Part shown: in pieces, positions 9,514 through 19,623 of the stretch | How the letters are laid out: every line of letters begins with the position of its first letter | How positions within the stretch are numbered: the first letter of the stretch is position 1 | Assembly: GCF_000027005.1 (NCBI RefSeq) | Contig: NC_012966.1 | Location: 62,001-126,000 of the forward strand | Length of the DNA stretch: 64,000 bases | Source of the DNA: Komagataella phaffii GS115 | Taxonomy: Eukaryota > Ascomycota > Pichiomycetes > Pichiales > Pichiaceae | Reading direction: 5' to 3' | Translations under genes and position numbers: made by a program | The notes under the pieces: generated by a model | Databases searched by the model: none | The model's input: the letters and a program-made list of their open reading frames with translations, nothing else | What the model was told of the DNA's origin: nothing

Positions 9514-12500
9514 CTAGAAGGACTGGGCTTTTGCACTGAAAATTGAACCCCACAAATCTTCATTGCTGACGACCTCTCCTCCAATGATATTCTTATGTAC
9601 CATGCCCTTTGTTGTTTTACTTAACTCTTCCTGATCGATGATGTCGCTGGTGATGTTTTGGTCCAAAACTTTACCATCGTCCTCAGTGCTTTTGTTTTCT
9701 ACCAAGCGCATTCTCTTTCGAGTGGAAAGTCTTAGAACGCTTTCCTCCACTGTGTCCTTGATGGTGAACATCCAGATGGTGGTTTTGTGTTGCTGACCAA
9801 TTCGATGAATTCTACTAATCGCTTGTAGCTCTAACGCTGTATTCACAAGAGGTTCACATAAAAATACGTGAGACGCATTCACTAGTGTTAATCCAGCGGC
9901 TTGTGCACGAGCATTCAATAAAAAACATGTAATCGATGGGTCACTCTTAAATAGTTCAACATCAGTCAGTTTTTCTTTATTTCTTCCAGACCCTTTTTCG
10001 AGTTTCAAGGAGTTTTTGGCTCCTATACATTTTAATCCATTCTGTTTCAAGGCAATAGCCAGTACTTCTAAAAGTTCAAGCCACTGGCTAAATACAACAA
10101 TTTGAACATTTGAAATCTTGTTCTTTAACCACAATGCTTGCTTGACAATCAAATCAACTTTGGATCCATACATCTTCTGAATAGGGATATCTTGGATCTC
10201 TTGCAAAGTCTCATCATTCATGGGCTTGTAAATGGAATAAATCTCCTTCTTGAACTCTTCTTTTTCTGCTTCTGTATCTGCCTCGTTTGCCGTTAACAAT
10301 GATGCCTTAAGATCATCTCTAGTAAAGGTAAAAAAATAGATACTAAAATGATCCAAGTGCGCCTTACAAAGAGGACAAGTAGAGCTCTTCTTGAGCCATT
10401 CTTTCAAACATTCTTTGCAATATTGATGTCCACATTTAGTCAGGGCTCCAATGGTAATATCACTTCGGCAAATGATACATAGCCTCTCATCGTTGTTTTG
10501 AGCATTATCGCCCAAAGATCGAAGGTAGTTAGACCTGAGTTGCGCTTGAGCTACCTGTTGTTTATATCGATTCTCTTCTCCCTCTGCGCCTCTAAGTTGG
10601 GCTGCTGGGTCCAGTCCTGTTGGCGAATATGGCATGACATTTTCGGATATTTGTTGCAAACCCTTGAAATAATTAACTCTGCTATTGAATGAATTGTTGA
10701 AAACAGTGACTATTTTAGATGCAGAGTTTAGATTTTTGGTCAATTCATCCACTTGACTAGATACCAAAGCTTTTATCTCCAGAAAAGCATTTTTAAGAGT
10801 CTCAGAATCATTATTTCCGGCCTCTAACGAAATCCTATCCAAAAGCTGGGTCAATGTTATTGAAACTCCGGTCATTACACGGGCTTTTTGAAATTCTGAT
10901 TCTTCTTCTTTCGTACTGGATGGTATTCTATAAGTTGTAGGAACGCCTCTATTCCTAGAGGCTTTCAAACACACACCCCTATCAGTTAAGGCTAATTGAA
11001 TCACAGAGAGGTATTTGTCAATCTTGTCTTGTTCTTCTGCGTAGCTTGACATTTCATTTCCCGTGGTTTCTTCGGTCTCAACAATGGATTTCGTTAACAG
11101 GGAAAAAACTACTTTGATCCATTTATTGACATATTCAGCTTGCGAATTCAAACGATGGTAAAGACCTTCCAAATCGTCTTGAAACGAAAAGAAATGCCCA
11201 CCGGTGACATCTGGAACTTGAATTAGTTTCAACAAGTTAACTCTATCAACTTTCAAGTGCGTGTCTGACTCTTTGACATCAATATCTTTCCTGTCTTTGA
11301 AATCAGTGTCCTTTTTATGGTGAGCTTTACGGGTCTCCTTCATGAATCCGTTGTTCTTCAGAAAAGCTCTGGTCTTGGTTAAAAGATCTTTGTCACTGTT
11401 GTCAACTTGTTTGAGTCTTTCCTTTAGTAACTCTTTTCTGATATCTTCAGCTTTAGCATAGTATAGCCTTTCAATTTTTCTGTGTTCCAAAGAATCTCTA
11501 TCCAGCAATTCATCTGGAACTTCATCTAGGTTTTGACGACTCCCTGACTCTTTCTCCTCCTCCGTTAATTTTGGATTGTATATTTGGTTGTGAGCAGAAG
11601 CAATGAAGAAGTAGCATCGATGCAGGAGCTCTAACCATGATCTCAATCTATGTTTCAAAAGTCCTTTCTTGGAGAAGTCCCCATTTTCATCCGAACTATC
11701 AGTCTCTTCCATCTCCTCTTTTTCATCTAATGGTTCCAATTTTACAGGGCTACCTTCATTAATGCCGTTTAGCAAATCATTTAATGCTTTAATTTGTTTT
11801 TCAATTTCTGTTAGGCAACTTTCCCATATTTCCAATGCTGATGTTGGTGCCTTCATGTACTCATATATCATACCTTGTTTGCATCTCGAAAGAATCTCAA
11901 GTCGTTTCGAAGTGTCCACATCCTGATCTACCTTTAACAGAATGTCATCCAATACAGCATCCATAGTCTTTAATCCAACCAGTTCAAACATCTGTTTCTT
12001 GATGTTCCCAGATCCAATTTGAGCATGGCAACATATTCTTCGTAACTTCTCTAGCCACACTCTCATTGTAGTCAGAACTGTCGAATTTGGTTCCCAATTT
12101 TCCAATAACGGCTCTCCTTTATCGTTTAAAGCAACATCAGACAGAAAGGACTTGAAAAGATTATCATAATTGTCTCTTTCCACTGGAGTTAGTGATATTG
12201 AAAGCTGAATTCGTTGCTGAGGTGGGAGTTTGATATCATCAGCAACCATCAACTTGGTATGTCTCAGAGCAATTTTTGACCAGAGACGAACAAATGTCAG
12301 TGGAGGTTTAGCAGACTTGACAAGTTCCCAATTGGGATTCTTGATCCTTACTCTTTTCTGAGAATCATTGTCGTCAAAGGGATGGAATCTCAGAAACGAA
12401 AGAATTGCTTGAAGATCATCCAAGTTGTTTCGAATCGGTGTGCCCGAAACACCCCAGGCATGGGCTCTAGGAATCATTTTGCATATTTTCGCAGCATTAG

Positions 12501-14160
12501 AAATCTTACTGGTCACCATTTGCACCTCGTCCAAGATGACTCTCCAGAATTGCAGCAAAACTAATGGAGAAGAATAATCGTATCTCTCTACAAACTCATC
12601 TGAGCTTTGCTTTCTTAATGTAGATGCTATTCTCTCACTTTTAGCAGCATCATTTTCGTTGGGAATACTTGTTGCATTCTCTTCTTCTATTTGTGCCTTC
12701 ATTCGTCCATCCTTGGCTGCCTTTCTCAGAGGTCTATCGGTTGGGTTATACATTGCGTAGTGTACCTCTTTGGCAACAGTATTGTACGTGGTAAGAATGA
12801 TATCGTGCTCTGCTAAATGTTCAGCAATGATCGAGGGATCTTTGAATTGTTTATTGTTGGATATTCCCTTGTAGAAGATTACTTTCAAATGGGGATTGAA
12901 GTTGTAAATGTCATCCCTCCATTGCTTGAGAATTGACTCGGGACATACGATCAAGGAGGATTTACACTTTCTCACGTTTCTACCTGCCACAGGATCAAAT
13001 ATTTGGCTCTCGAGTTCCAATTCGGGCCTTGGATGAAGCATTATCGTCGCAATCATTTCCACAGTTTTCCCCAATCCCATTTCTTCAGACAATAGGCCCT
13101 GGGCATTTGTGGGGGCAAGAGTCTTGAAGTATGCTATTATCTTATCAGGAGAGACTATGTTACCACTATACTGGTTGTAAAAATAGACCTCTTCGTCTAT
13201 CCTTATTCTATTCCATCCAAACGAAAGCTTGTTTAAACATTCAATTAAGTAATTGTGAAAGGTGTCTGTATCACAGCTCTCAGGAGGAGAATAGAAAGGC
13301 AATTGGGTAGTCGTTTTGGTATCATGATTGAACTCTACACCTTCATGTCCCAACAGCCAATTCACGGTCTTACTTTGGAACTTGAATAGATTAGCATTAA
13401 GTCCTGGCACCCTGATGAGTTTCTCCGGAAATGGGGGTGTCCAGTTGGAGGTCGCATTGGAGACTAGTGAATAGAACATGGGAACATCTGGTACTGAGTA
13501 CTCAGTTGATGTTGATTCAAACAAAGTGGGATTCGACCACGATAATTTGGTGATTAGATTGAGAATATGCGTGGACCAATTCTGGGGAAAGTTAATAAAT
13601 ATTCCTTGATGAACGGATATTTTGTATTCTAAATGAAACGCAAGTGGAGCATTCTCAGAGAACAAAAATTTGATCTGTGGTCTAACTATGATTATATGGT
13701 CACTTCTGTGAACGATCCTGACTCTTTTAAAGAACGGGAGATGGGAGATTACCAATTCTTTAATCTTGCCTAGTCGAATGCTAAGTAGAGGCAAAGATGA
13801 AAGCCTTTGCTTCCTTATGCTTTTGACTATCAGAATGTCATCTGATAGAGACAACTCAATATCTTTAATCGTGAGCTCGTCTCCAAGCTGTCTCAGCAAA
13901 GAGCACCCTTCTGGCTCATCTATCGTCCCGCAAAAATCAACTTGGGCTAAATCCACCGAGTTTTTGCTAATTTCAGCCAATTCTGGGGAGATCGGGATAG
14001 GATTTGGTTCATGATCATCCTGTAGTTGATTGTACCCTCTTTTTCTCGAAACAGGCTCTTCCTTGGAAAGCTTCAGCTTCGACTTGTATGCAAGAACCTG
14101 AGCAATATTCTCTATCTCAAAGATCACGACTTCAACATTTTGGTGAAGTATACTTGACAT
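9514..14160 (-). CDS. IRC20: SNF2-family ATPase and RING E3 ligase Irc20
   Basis: A 1548-residue protein with split SNF2 helicase lobes and an inserted RING finger, the SHPRH/Irc20 arrangement. Walker A (EEMGLGKTVEM) lies near residue 360, and the motif II region LDEVQMV follows. A long insert rich in charged coiled coil separates the lobes. The C3HC4 RING (CIICRSD, CGHQYCKEC, CPLC) is near residues 1225-1265, and the second lobe ends with ISRIHRIGQQHKTTIWMF. Irc20 proteins are nuclear, linked to repair of double-strand breaks and SUMO/ubiquitin crosstalk. The length nearly equals the yeast protein (about 1556). The DEAH box is degenerate (DEVQ), typical of this subgroup. The 5' side opens on a 2.1-kb spacer. 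Confidence 0.9.
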   Translation of the reverse strand: MSSILHQNVEVVIFEIENIAQVLAYKSKLKLSKEEPVSRKRGYNQLQDDHEPNPIPISPELAEISKNSVDLAQVDFCGTIDEPEGCSLLRQLGDELTIKDIELSLSDDILIVKSIRKQRLSSLPLLSIRLGKIKELVISHLPFFKRVRIVHRSDHIIIVRPQIKFLFSENAPLAFHLEYKISVHQGIFINFPQNWSTHILNLITKLSWSNPTLFESTSTEYSVPDVPMFYSLVSNATSNWTPPFPEKLIRVPGLNANLFKFQSKTVNWLLGHEGVEFNHDTKTTTQLPFYSPPESCDTDTFHNYLIECLNKLSFGWNRIRIDEEVYFYNQYSGNIVSPDKIIAYFKTLAPTNAQGLLSEEMGLGKTVEMIATIMLHPRPELELESQIFDPVAGRNVRKCKSSLIVCPESILKQWRDDIYNFNPHLKVIFYKGISNNKQFKDPSIIAEHLAEHDIILTTYNTVAKEVHYAMYNPTDRPLRKAAKDGRMKAQIEEENATSIPNENDAAKSERIASTLRKQSSDEFVERYDYSSPLVLLQFWRVILDEVQMVTSKISNAAKICKMIPRAHAWGVSGTPIRNNLDDLQAILSFLRFHPFDDNDSQKRVRIKNPNWELVKSAKPPLTFVRLWSKIALRHTKLMVADDIKLPPQQRIQLSISLTPVERDNYDNLFKSFLSDVALNDKGEPLLENWEPNSTVLTTMRVWLEKLRRICCHAQIGSGNIKKQMFELVGLKTMDAVLDDILLKVDQDVDTSKRLEILSRCKQGMIYEYMKAPTSALEIWESCLTEIEKQIKALNDLLNGINEGSPVKLEPLDEKEEMEETDSSDENGDFSKKGLLKHRLRSWLELLHRCYFFIASAHNQIYNPKLTEEEKESGSRQNLDEVPDELLDRDSLEHRKIERLYYAKAEDIRKELLKERLKQVDNSDKDLLTKTRAFLKNNGFMKETRKAHHKKDTDFKDRKDIDVKESDTHLKVDRVNLLKLIQVPDVTGGHFFSFQDDLEGLYHRLNSQAEYVNKWIKVVFSLLTKSIVETEETTGNEMSSYAEEQDKIDKYLSVIQLALTDRGVCLKASRNRGVPTTYRIPSSTKEEESEFQKARVMTGVSITLTQLLDRISLEAGNNDSETLKNAFLEIKALVSSQVDELTKNLNSASKIVTVFNNSFNSRVNYFKGLQQISENVMPYSPTGLDPAAQLRGAEGEENRYKQQVAQAQLRSNYLRSLGDNAQNNDERLCIICRSDITIGALTKCGHQYCKECLKEWLKKSSTCPLCKAHLDHFSIYFFTFTRDDLKASLLTANEADTEAEKEEFKKEIYSIYKPMNDETLQEIQDIPIQKMYGSKVDLIVKQALWLKNKISNVQIVVFSQWLELLEVLAIALKQNGLKCIGAKNSLKLEKGSGRNKEKLTDVELFKSDPSITCFLLNARAQAAGLTLVNASHVFLCEPLVNTALELQAISRIHRIGQQHKTTIWMFTIKDTVEESVLRLSTRKRMRLVENKSTEDDGKVLDQNITSDIIDQEELSKTTKGMVHKNIIGGEVVSNEDLWGSIFSAKAQSF

Positions 14161-16260
14161 TGAGTGATATGAAAGGAAGTTGATTAGATTATATAATCTA
14201 GGCTAATCTCTATTCCGTGCCATCGTAAGAAATATTTCGCGCCATCTCTTTGATAAACATTATGAATCCATCAGATGGGTGACATCTTTCCAGATCAAGT
14301 GCCTGTTGTCGCTGTGACCGAGTTGTAGTTGTCTTTGACTGCGAAGTATGATATTTGCTCTAACCATTTATCAGTATTGCATACAAAGCAATATGCTAGG
14401 GTTAACTGGTTAGGTTAAATGGATTTTTGTTGTGAAGATCTTCATCAACGTCATTCTTAACAGTTTCTGACGACCTGAACACATTCATTAGCCTTGTGTC
14501 CACAATAGGCCAAATCCAGGTGAGCCGTTTTAGTTTTATATGACTGCTAATGTGACTAGTCTATTTAATCGCTGTCCAAATTCCGAAGAAACTATCTTTC
14601 CTTTAAGAATCATGGTAGAGCCAACAAGAGGCTATTTCGAAGGGGGCTCCCTATTTGGAAACAGTCAGTTGAATTAAAGGATTGTAACTACAAGCTATTT
14701 TTCAAAAGTTGTTATAAAGAATCAGGTTTGAAACAACATACCATTACATGAAAAAAAAAGGTTCACCAGTAATTCATGCTAATGTCCTGACAACCTCAGT
14801 GTGCGGGTCATAACATAGAAGAGCTTTTCACTTTAGTGCAAGAACCACCAACCATTTCATTGAAGTCTGTTCCTTTGAAACATTACATTGCATTGCATAA
14901 CATGACATTATAAGCTTCTCTTTCGAAGCTTAGATTTGATGGCTCTTATCAATTCGGTACGGCAGTCTGCTATCAAATCAGTCATATTTCCTGTAGAAAG
15001 GACTGTATCGTAGATTCAGAAAATGACATGTCAATGCGAATTATATGTTGGAACTGTGTGAATACTCCAGGTAATTGCTGGAATGTTCACCGCTAGTTTT
15101 CCAGATGAATGACATCAATGCTATTTACTAGCAAATCTTTGATTTCCGGCTCTTACGAATAAGGTACTCTTTATTCCATGACAGAGGACTCAGGAAAGTT
15201 TCGTTGTTCCATTAAAAATTGACAGTTCAACAGGAATTGTATGATGTGGATAAGTATTAGTGTCAACTTAACTTTGAAGTCCAAGCACAACACGGATACA
15301 GCTATTGTTACCTCTCAATTCACAGCTCGTTGGATCATTGCATGTCAAGGAGATTCAAAACTCACACTCTACGCCAGAAGAGATTCCCAGCAACACCATG
15401 TGGCTCTAAAGAGATTAGCACCTGAAATTTGTTACAGGAAAGTCCACCTGGTTCTTCAGGTGCAAAACCACTGATGACTGCTCGGACGAATATGATTGCA
15501 CGTACGCTAACTGCTACCCTTTAAGGTTGTAGTTAGTAGTGCTCGGCTGCATGGTAATTCATTTCTTCAAGTTGTGACCGCTGTTCCCATTTCTCCTCTT
15601 GCCGTCAAGAAACAGTTCATATCTCTTTCAGGTGAAACCCAATTGTGCAGTCATGCCGCCCAGATTCAGGTGATGGAAGTGGATATAACTACGATTAAGA
15701 CCTATGTATTAAACAACTTTGAGTTACGCCAATTATTTGCCAAGTTACCCTAGCAACGCTGTTCAGTCTGCGTGGTTTCTAGCAAAATAGATCGACTACA
15801 GCTGGTTGACGATCAAAGGTGGATACGAAATAGGCAGGGCAGGTGCAAGCCATGATCCTGAGTCGCCGCTTAAAAACTTTGTTGGGTTGAATGCGTGTCA
15901 CCTACTTACAATATGCAAGACCTCTCGACCCCTAGAGGGCAGAGATTCGCAATTCGGGAGATCTATATTTTCCTGACGAGACATTATTTGACCGGTACAT
16001 CCAAGAAGCTGTATGAGTTCATATCCTACAGACTCTTTCAAACGTACAAATCAAGTACTGCTCAGACCTATTCCTGTAGCTATATATTAATGATCGGCCC
16101 CTATAATAAAACATTTCGCCCCAATGAGCAATATAATACCCTGATTAGGTAATCTATCTTTTGATTCGCTATTGTCATTTTTGAAGGGGGCATTTCAGAT
16201 AATACCTTTTGCATTGATTGCTCCTTGCCAGCCAACGCTCCTTTTGGGGATTCTAAATTC
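14161..16260. other. 2.1-kb gene-free spacer between IRC20 and RCK2
   Basis: This divergent intergenic region has no convincing coding sequence on either strand; frames of up to 77 codons (15241-15474) lack any family signature. I found no tRNA B-box. A perfect 8-bp inverted repeat (TAAGCTTC/GAAGCTTA, 6-nt loop) lies at 14911-14932. The RCK2-proximal 350 bp contain stress-element-like CCCCT motifs and several AT-rich TATA-like stretches. Confidence 0.7.
15929..16189. promoter_or_regulatory. STRE-like motif cluster upstream of RCK2
   Basis: Three copies of the Msn2/4-type stress element core occur: CCCCT at 15929-15933, CCCCT at 16098-16102 and AGGGG at 16185-16189. AT-rich TATA-like sequence lies nearby (16081-16110). 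The motif is short and could occur by chance, but its position in front of a stress-activated kinase is fitting. Confidence 0.35.
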
Positions 16261-17612
16261 ATGTTTGGCGTAAGTATTCCCACTCCCCAATCATGCTCGA
16301 TGAAGAAATTCTAACAAGTCGACAGAATATCAAGCAGTTTATCCGACACGGGAAACAAGCTCATGTTCAACCGGAGCCTACCAATCAGCCTTCTCCTCGG
16401 GAATCATACAGCATGGCAAACCATGCTGTGGAAGACCGCTTTGATTACAACATAGCGACTGATCCGAACGCTGGTAATGATAATACCAATCAACATCACC
16501 ATAAATCTGACAAGTACTCCGAGATTGCTCAGGGTCTTGTTGAGGAAGAGAGCAAGGAGCGTCAAAAGAAGCAACAAAGTATGAATATGGAGAGATACGA
16601 CCTTTTAGAGAAGATGGGAGAGGGTGCTTTTTCCGTAGTTCACAAAGCGCAGGATAAGACTACTGGCCAATTTGTAGCGATAAAGATCATCCGGAAGTAC
16701 CAACTGGATGCTCAACAACAAGCGTCTGTGCTCAAAGAAGTCACAATCATGAGACAGCTGCGACATCAAAATATTGTAGAATTCATCGATTTCATTGAAA
16801 GTGAGGACTATTATCTTATTGTGCAGGAGTTGGTTTCTGGGGGAGAGCTATTCGCAGAGATTGTTAAGTATACCTACTTCTCTGAGGATTTGGTGCGACA
16901 CATTATCATTCAAGTAGCGCAGGCCATTAGATATCTTCATGAGGTGGTAGGCGTCGTTCATCGTGATATAAAGCCCGAAAATCTGCTGTTCGAGCCAATA
17001 CCCTTTATGCCCTCAAAGCAAGTCAAACTTCGAAAATCTGACGATCCATCCTCCAAGAGAGACGAAGGAGAATTTGTATATGGCCTTGGTGGAGGTGGTA
17101 TTGGTGTGGTAAAGTTGGCAGATTTTGGTCTTTCAAAGCAGATATGGGAATTCAATACTAAGACTCCTTGCGGAACCGTCGGGTACACAGCACCAGAGAT
17201 TGTTCGTGACGAAAGGTATTCCAAGGAGGTAGATATGTGGGCTATTGGTTGCGTTGTATACACATTGTTATGTGGATTTCCTCCATTTTACGATGAAAGA
17301 ATCGATGTGTTAACGGAAAAGGTCGCCAGAGGGCAGTTCAGTTTTCTGCAACCTTGGTGGGATGAAATATCTAGCGGGGCTAAGAACTGTGTTTCCAAAC
17401 TTCTCACTGTTAACCCTAAACAGAGGTATACCATTGATGAGTTCCTTCAAGATCCTTGGATTATGGAGCATATTCAGAAATCTCAGCAAGCTCAATTGCA
17501 ACGTCTGACGTTGAATCCTCCAATTCTGCCTTCTTCCACTACTAAACCTGCTGCTGGCATATCGAAACCAAGTACGAAACACCCAATCCAATCTCTTAAT
17601 AAAAATACTTGA
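16261..17612 (+). CDS. RCK2: Rck2-type stress-activated protein kinase, main frame (one intron)
   Basis: A CAMK-group Ser/Thr kinase of the Rck1/Rck2 (MAPKAP-like) family, which is activated by Hog1 and phosphorylates eEF2. Exon 1 is 16261-16269 (MFG) and exon 2 starts at 16326. Kinase motifs are GEGAFSVVHKA, VAIKIIRKY, HRDIKPENLLFEP, LADFGLSKQ and TPCGTVGYTAPE. The Rck2-specific insert LRKSDDPSSKRDEGEF followed by GLGGGGIG lies between the catalytic loop and DFG. The frame stops at a TGA (17610-17612) after a low-complexity linker. The conserved Rck2 C-terminal segment continues immediately downstream in the +1 frame. An alternative ATG at 16293, inside the proposed intron, would give MLDEEILTSRQNIKQ instead. 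Confidence 0.88.
16270..16325 (+). other. Proposed RCK2 5' intron (56 nt)
   Basis: The donor GTAAGT directly follows ATGTTTGGC. The branch site is TTCTAAC and the acceptor GACAG is 11 nt beyond the branch adenosine. Splicing is phase 0 and yields MFGNIKQFIRHGK. Intron size and layout match the other introns in this window. No transcript evidence is available here. Confidence 0.7.
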
Positions 17613-17922
17613 TTTGGTCGGCTTTGATACTGAAATGTATAGCCCTGCTGCTGTTGCTCTGAGAGATGCCTTCGATATATCGACCGCTGTCCATAGAATT
17701 GGAGAGGAAGCTGCTTTAGGAAAGACATATGCTCAAAAAGGACAAATGGAAAGTTTAAGGGAAGATGACGAGTTGCACTCTCCAGAATCTCTGGATAGTC
17801 CTCCAAAGCCGGCTAAGCAAACTATTCCAGTTTCCGATAACCAGCTATTTGATTTGTCATTAGCGGGAGCTTCTATCCTTGAACGAAGGAAGAACAAACG
17901 AAAAACTGTGCCTGTTATCTAG
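17611..17922 (+). CDS. RCK2: Rck2 C-terminal segment, in the +1 frame relative to the kinase
   Basis: About 103 residues in the +1 frame. They carry the conserved Rck2 tail: MYSPAAVALRDAFDISTAV, an acidic stretch (REDDELHSPESLDSP) and the terminal LFDLSLAGASILERRKNKRK. In yeast Rck2 the corresponding tail is fused to the kinase and holds the regulatory and MAPK-docking region. Here it begins right after the kinase-frame TGA. The +1 frame has no suitable ATG before 17635 and is open from about 17514, so the two frames overlap by roughly 95 nt. It is most likely the 3' end of the same gene, separated by an indel, a sequencing error or a recoding event. Confidence 0.75.
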   Translation, partial: DLVGFDTEMYSPAAVALRDAFDISTAVHRIGEEAALGKTYAQKGQMESLREDDELHSPESLDSPPKPAKQTIPVSDNQLFDLSLAGASILERRKNKRKTVPVI

Positions 17923-18100
17923 TTGTGTATCATAGATTTATCTTATTTTTATGTATATGGGACCGTCCTAGAGTCTCTGTCCGTCTTTGAGTGACTTGTC
18001 TATCAAGCAGCTCCTCCTAGAGTTTTCCCCAGGGCGCGCTTGCCGTTTAACTCTGTTCCATCATCTTTGGATGCCAAACCTTCCTTCTAGCTTGAACAAG

Positions 18101-19623
18101 ATGACTGCTCAAGCCGTGAAATACGCAAACGGTATGTCATCTGCCCTCTCCCGTGTTTGAGACTCTATCCACTAACTTTAGATTTTATCACCTTCCTGAA
18201 CAATTCACCTACTCCATACCATGCTGTCGACTCCGTAAAGTCCAAATTGGTAGAGTCGGGGTTTAACGAGCTCAGTGAGAGAGTTAATTGGGCCGGAAAA
18301 GTCAAGAAGAATGGCGCTTACTTTGTGACTCGTAACAATTCGTCCATTATAGCCTTCACTGTTGGCGGGCACTGGCAGCCAGGTAACGGAGTGTCAATTG
18401 TTGGAGCCCATACTGATTCCCCAACCTTGAGAATCAAACCCATATCCCATTCGACTAAGGAGGGATTTAACCAAGTTGGAATTGAAACTTATGGTGGAGG
18501 CTTGTGGCATACGTGGTTTGACAGAGATTTAGGAGTAGCTGGACGAGTGTTTATTGAAGAAGAAGAATCTGGTAACATTGTGTCCAAGTTAGTCAAGATC
18601 GATAAACCAGTATTGAGAATCCCCACACTAGCCATACACCTTACCAAAGAGAGAGCTAAGTTTGAGTTTAATAAGGAAACTCAATTCCATCCAATCTCAT
18701 CGCTTGAAAACTCCTCTGAAAAGGAGAAAAACAAAGATGAGGAACATGACGCTTGTGCAGGAGAAGATTTGACTACGGAGGAGTTTAAGTCAATTCAATC
18801 TGTTGTGGAGAGACACAACAAACAATTGCTTGATCTGGTGGCTGCAGATCTTGATTGCTCTATATCCCAGATAGTGGACTTTGAATTGATTCTTTTCGAC
18901 CACAACAAACCAGTACTCGGAGGTTTGAATGAAGAATTTGTGTTCTCAGGAAGATTGGACAACCTAACTTCTTGTTTCTGTGCCACTGAAGCGCTTATAA
19001 ATGCCAGTAAAGATACCAACAGGTTAGATCTGGATACTAATATTCAACTGATCTCTCTGTTTGACCACGAAGAGATTGGATCAGTTTCTGCTCAAGGAGC
19101 TGATTCTTCATTTCTACCTGACATACTTCAGCGTATAACAAGACTAACTGGTAATGAGGTTAGCACCGATCTGGAAGGACAACCAAATTCTTTCTTTTTA
19201 GAGTCAATGGCCAAATCTTTCCTACTATCTTCAGATATGGCACATGGTGTGCATCCCAACTATGGGGAAGTCTATGAGAAGCTAAATAGGCCAAGAATCA
19301 ACGAGGGACCAGTGATCAAAATAAACGCTAATCAAAGGTACAGCACCAATTCCCCAGGTATTGTTTTGCTCAAGAAGATTGGTGAGTTGGGAAAGGTCCC
19401 CTTGCAATTGTTTGTTGTTAGAAACGACTCTCCCTGTGGGTCAACAATTGGTCCAATGTTGAGTGCTAAACTTGGACTTCGAACGCTGGACCTCGGGAAC
19501 CCCCAGCTCTCCATGCATTCTATCAGAGAAACTGGAGGTGCTCGTGACGTTAAAAAGTTGGTCGATCTTTTCGAAAGCTATTTTGAGAATTATTACACCT
19601 TGGAGCCTAAGATTAAGGTATAA
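18101..19623 (+). CDS. APE4: Aspartyl aminopeptidase Ape4 (one intron)
   Basis: A cytosolic M18-family zinc aminopeptidase that removes N-terminal Asp/Glu; in yeast it is also carried to the vacuole by the Cvt pathway. Exon 1 is 18101-18131 and exon 2 is 18182-19623, giving 490 residues, the same as yeast Ape4. Splicing gives MTAQAVKYANDFITFLNNSPTPYHAV. Metal-site stretches are GAHTDSPTLRIKP, LFDHEEIGSVSAQGA and SSDMAHGVHPNY. The dodecamer-forming C terminus (RNDSPCGSTIGPMLSAKLG, DLGNPQLSMHSIRE) is complete. The shorter N terminus distinguishes it from vacuolar Ape1. Confidence 0.93.
18132..18181 (+). other. APE4 intron (50 nt)
   Basis: Donor GTATGT, branch CACTAAC and acceptor TTTAG only 6 nt beyond the branch adenosine. 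Phase 1 splicing (G + AT) joins the N-terminal decapeptide to the M18 domain; without it the conserved start of the enzyme has no ATG. Confidence 0.92.

Noticed and set aside
14292..14301. AGATCAAGTG, a 10-mer also present in U2 snRNA
   Set aside because: The conserved branch-recognition sequence that must follow in U2 is absent.
15241..15474. 77-codon frame in the IRC20-RCK2 spacer
   Set aside because: Composition looks random and no domain, signal peptide or promoter arrangement supports it.
17503..17572. Intron that would reunite the two RCK2 frames
   Set aside because: Length and phase would work (70 nt), but the donor GTCTGA and the branch ACTAAAC are poor compared with the six well-formed introns here.
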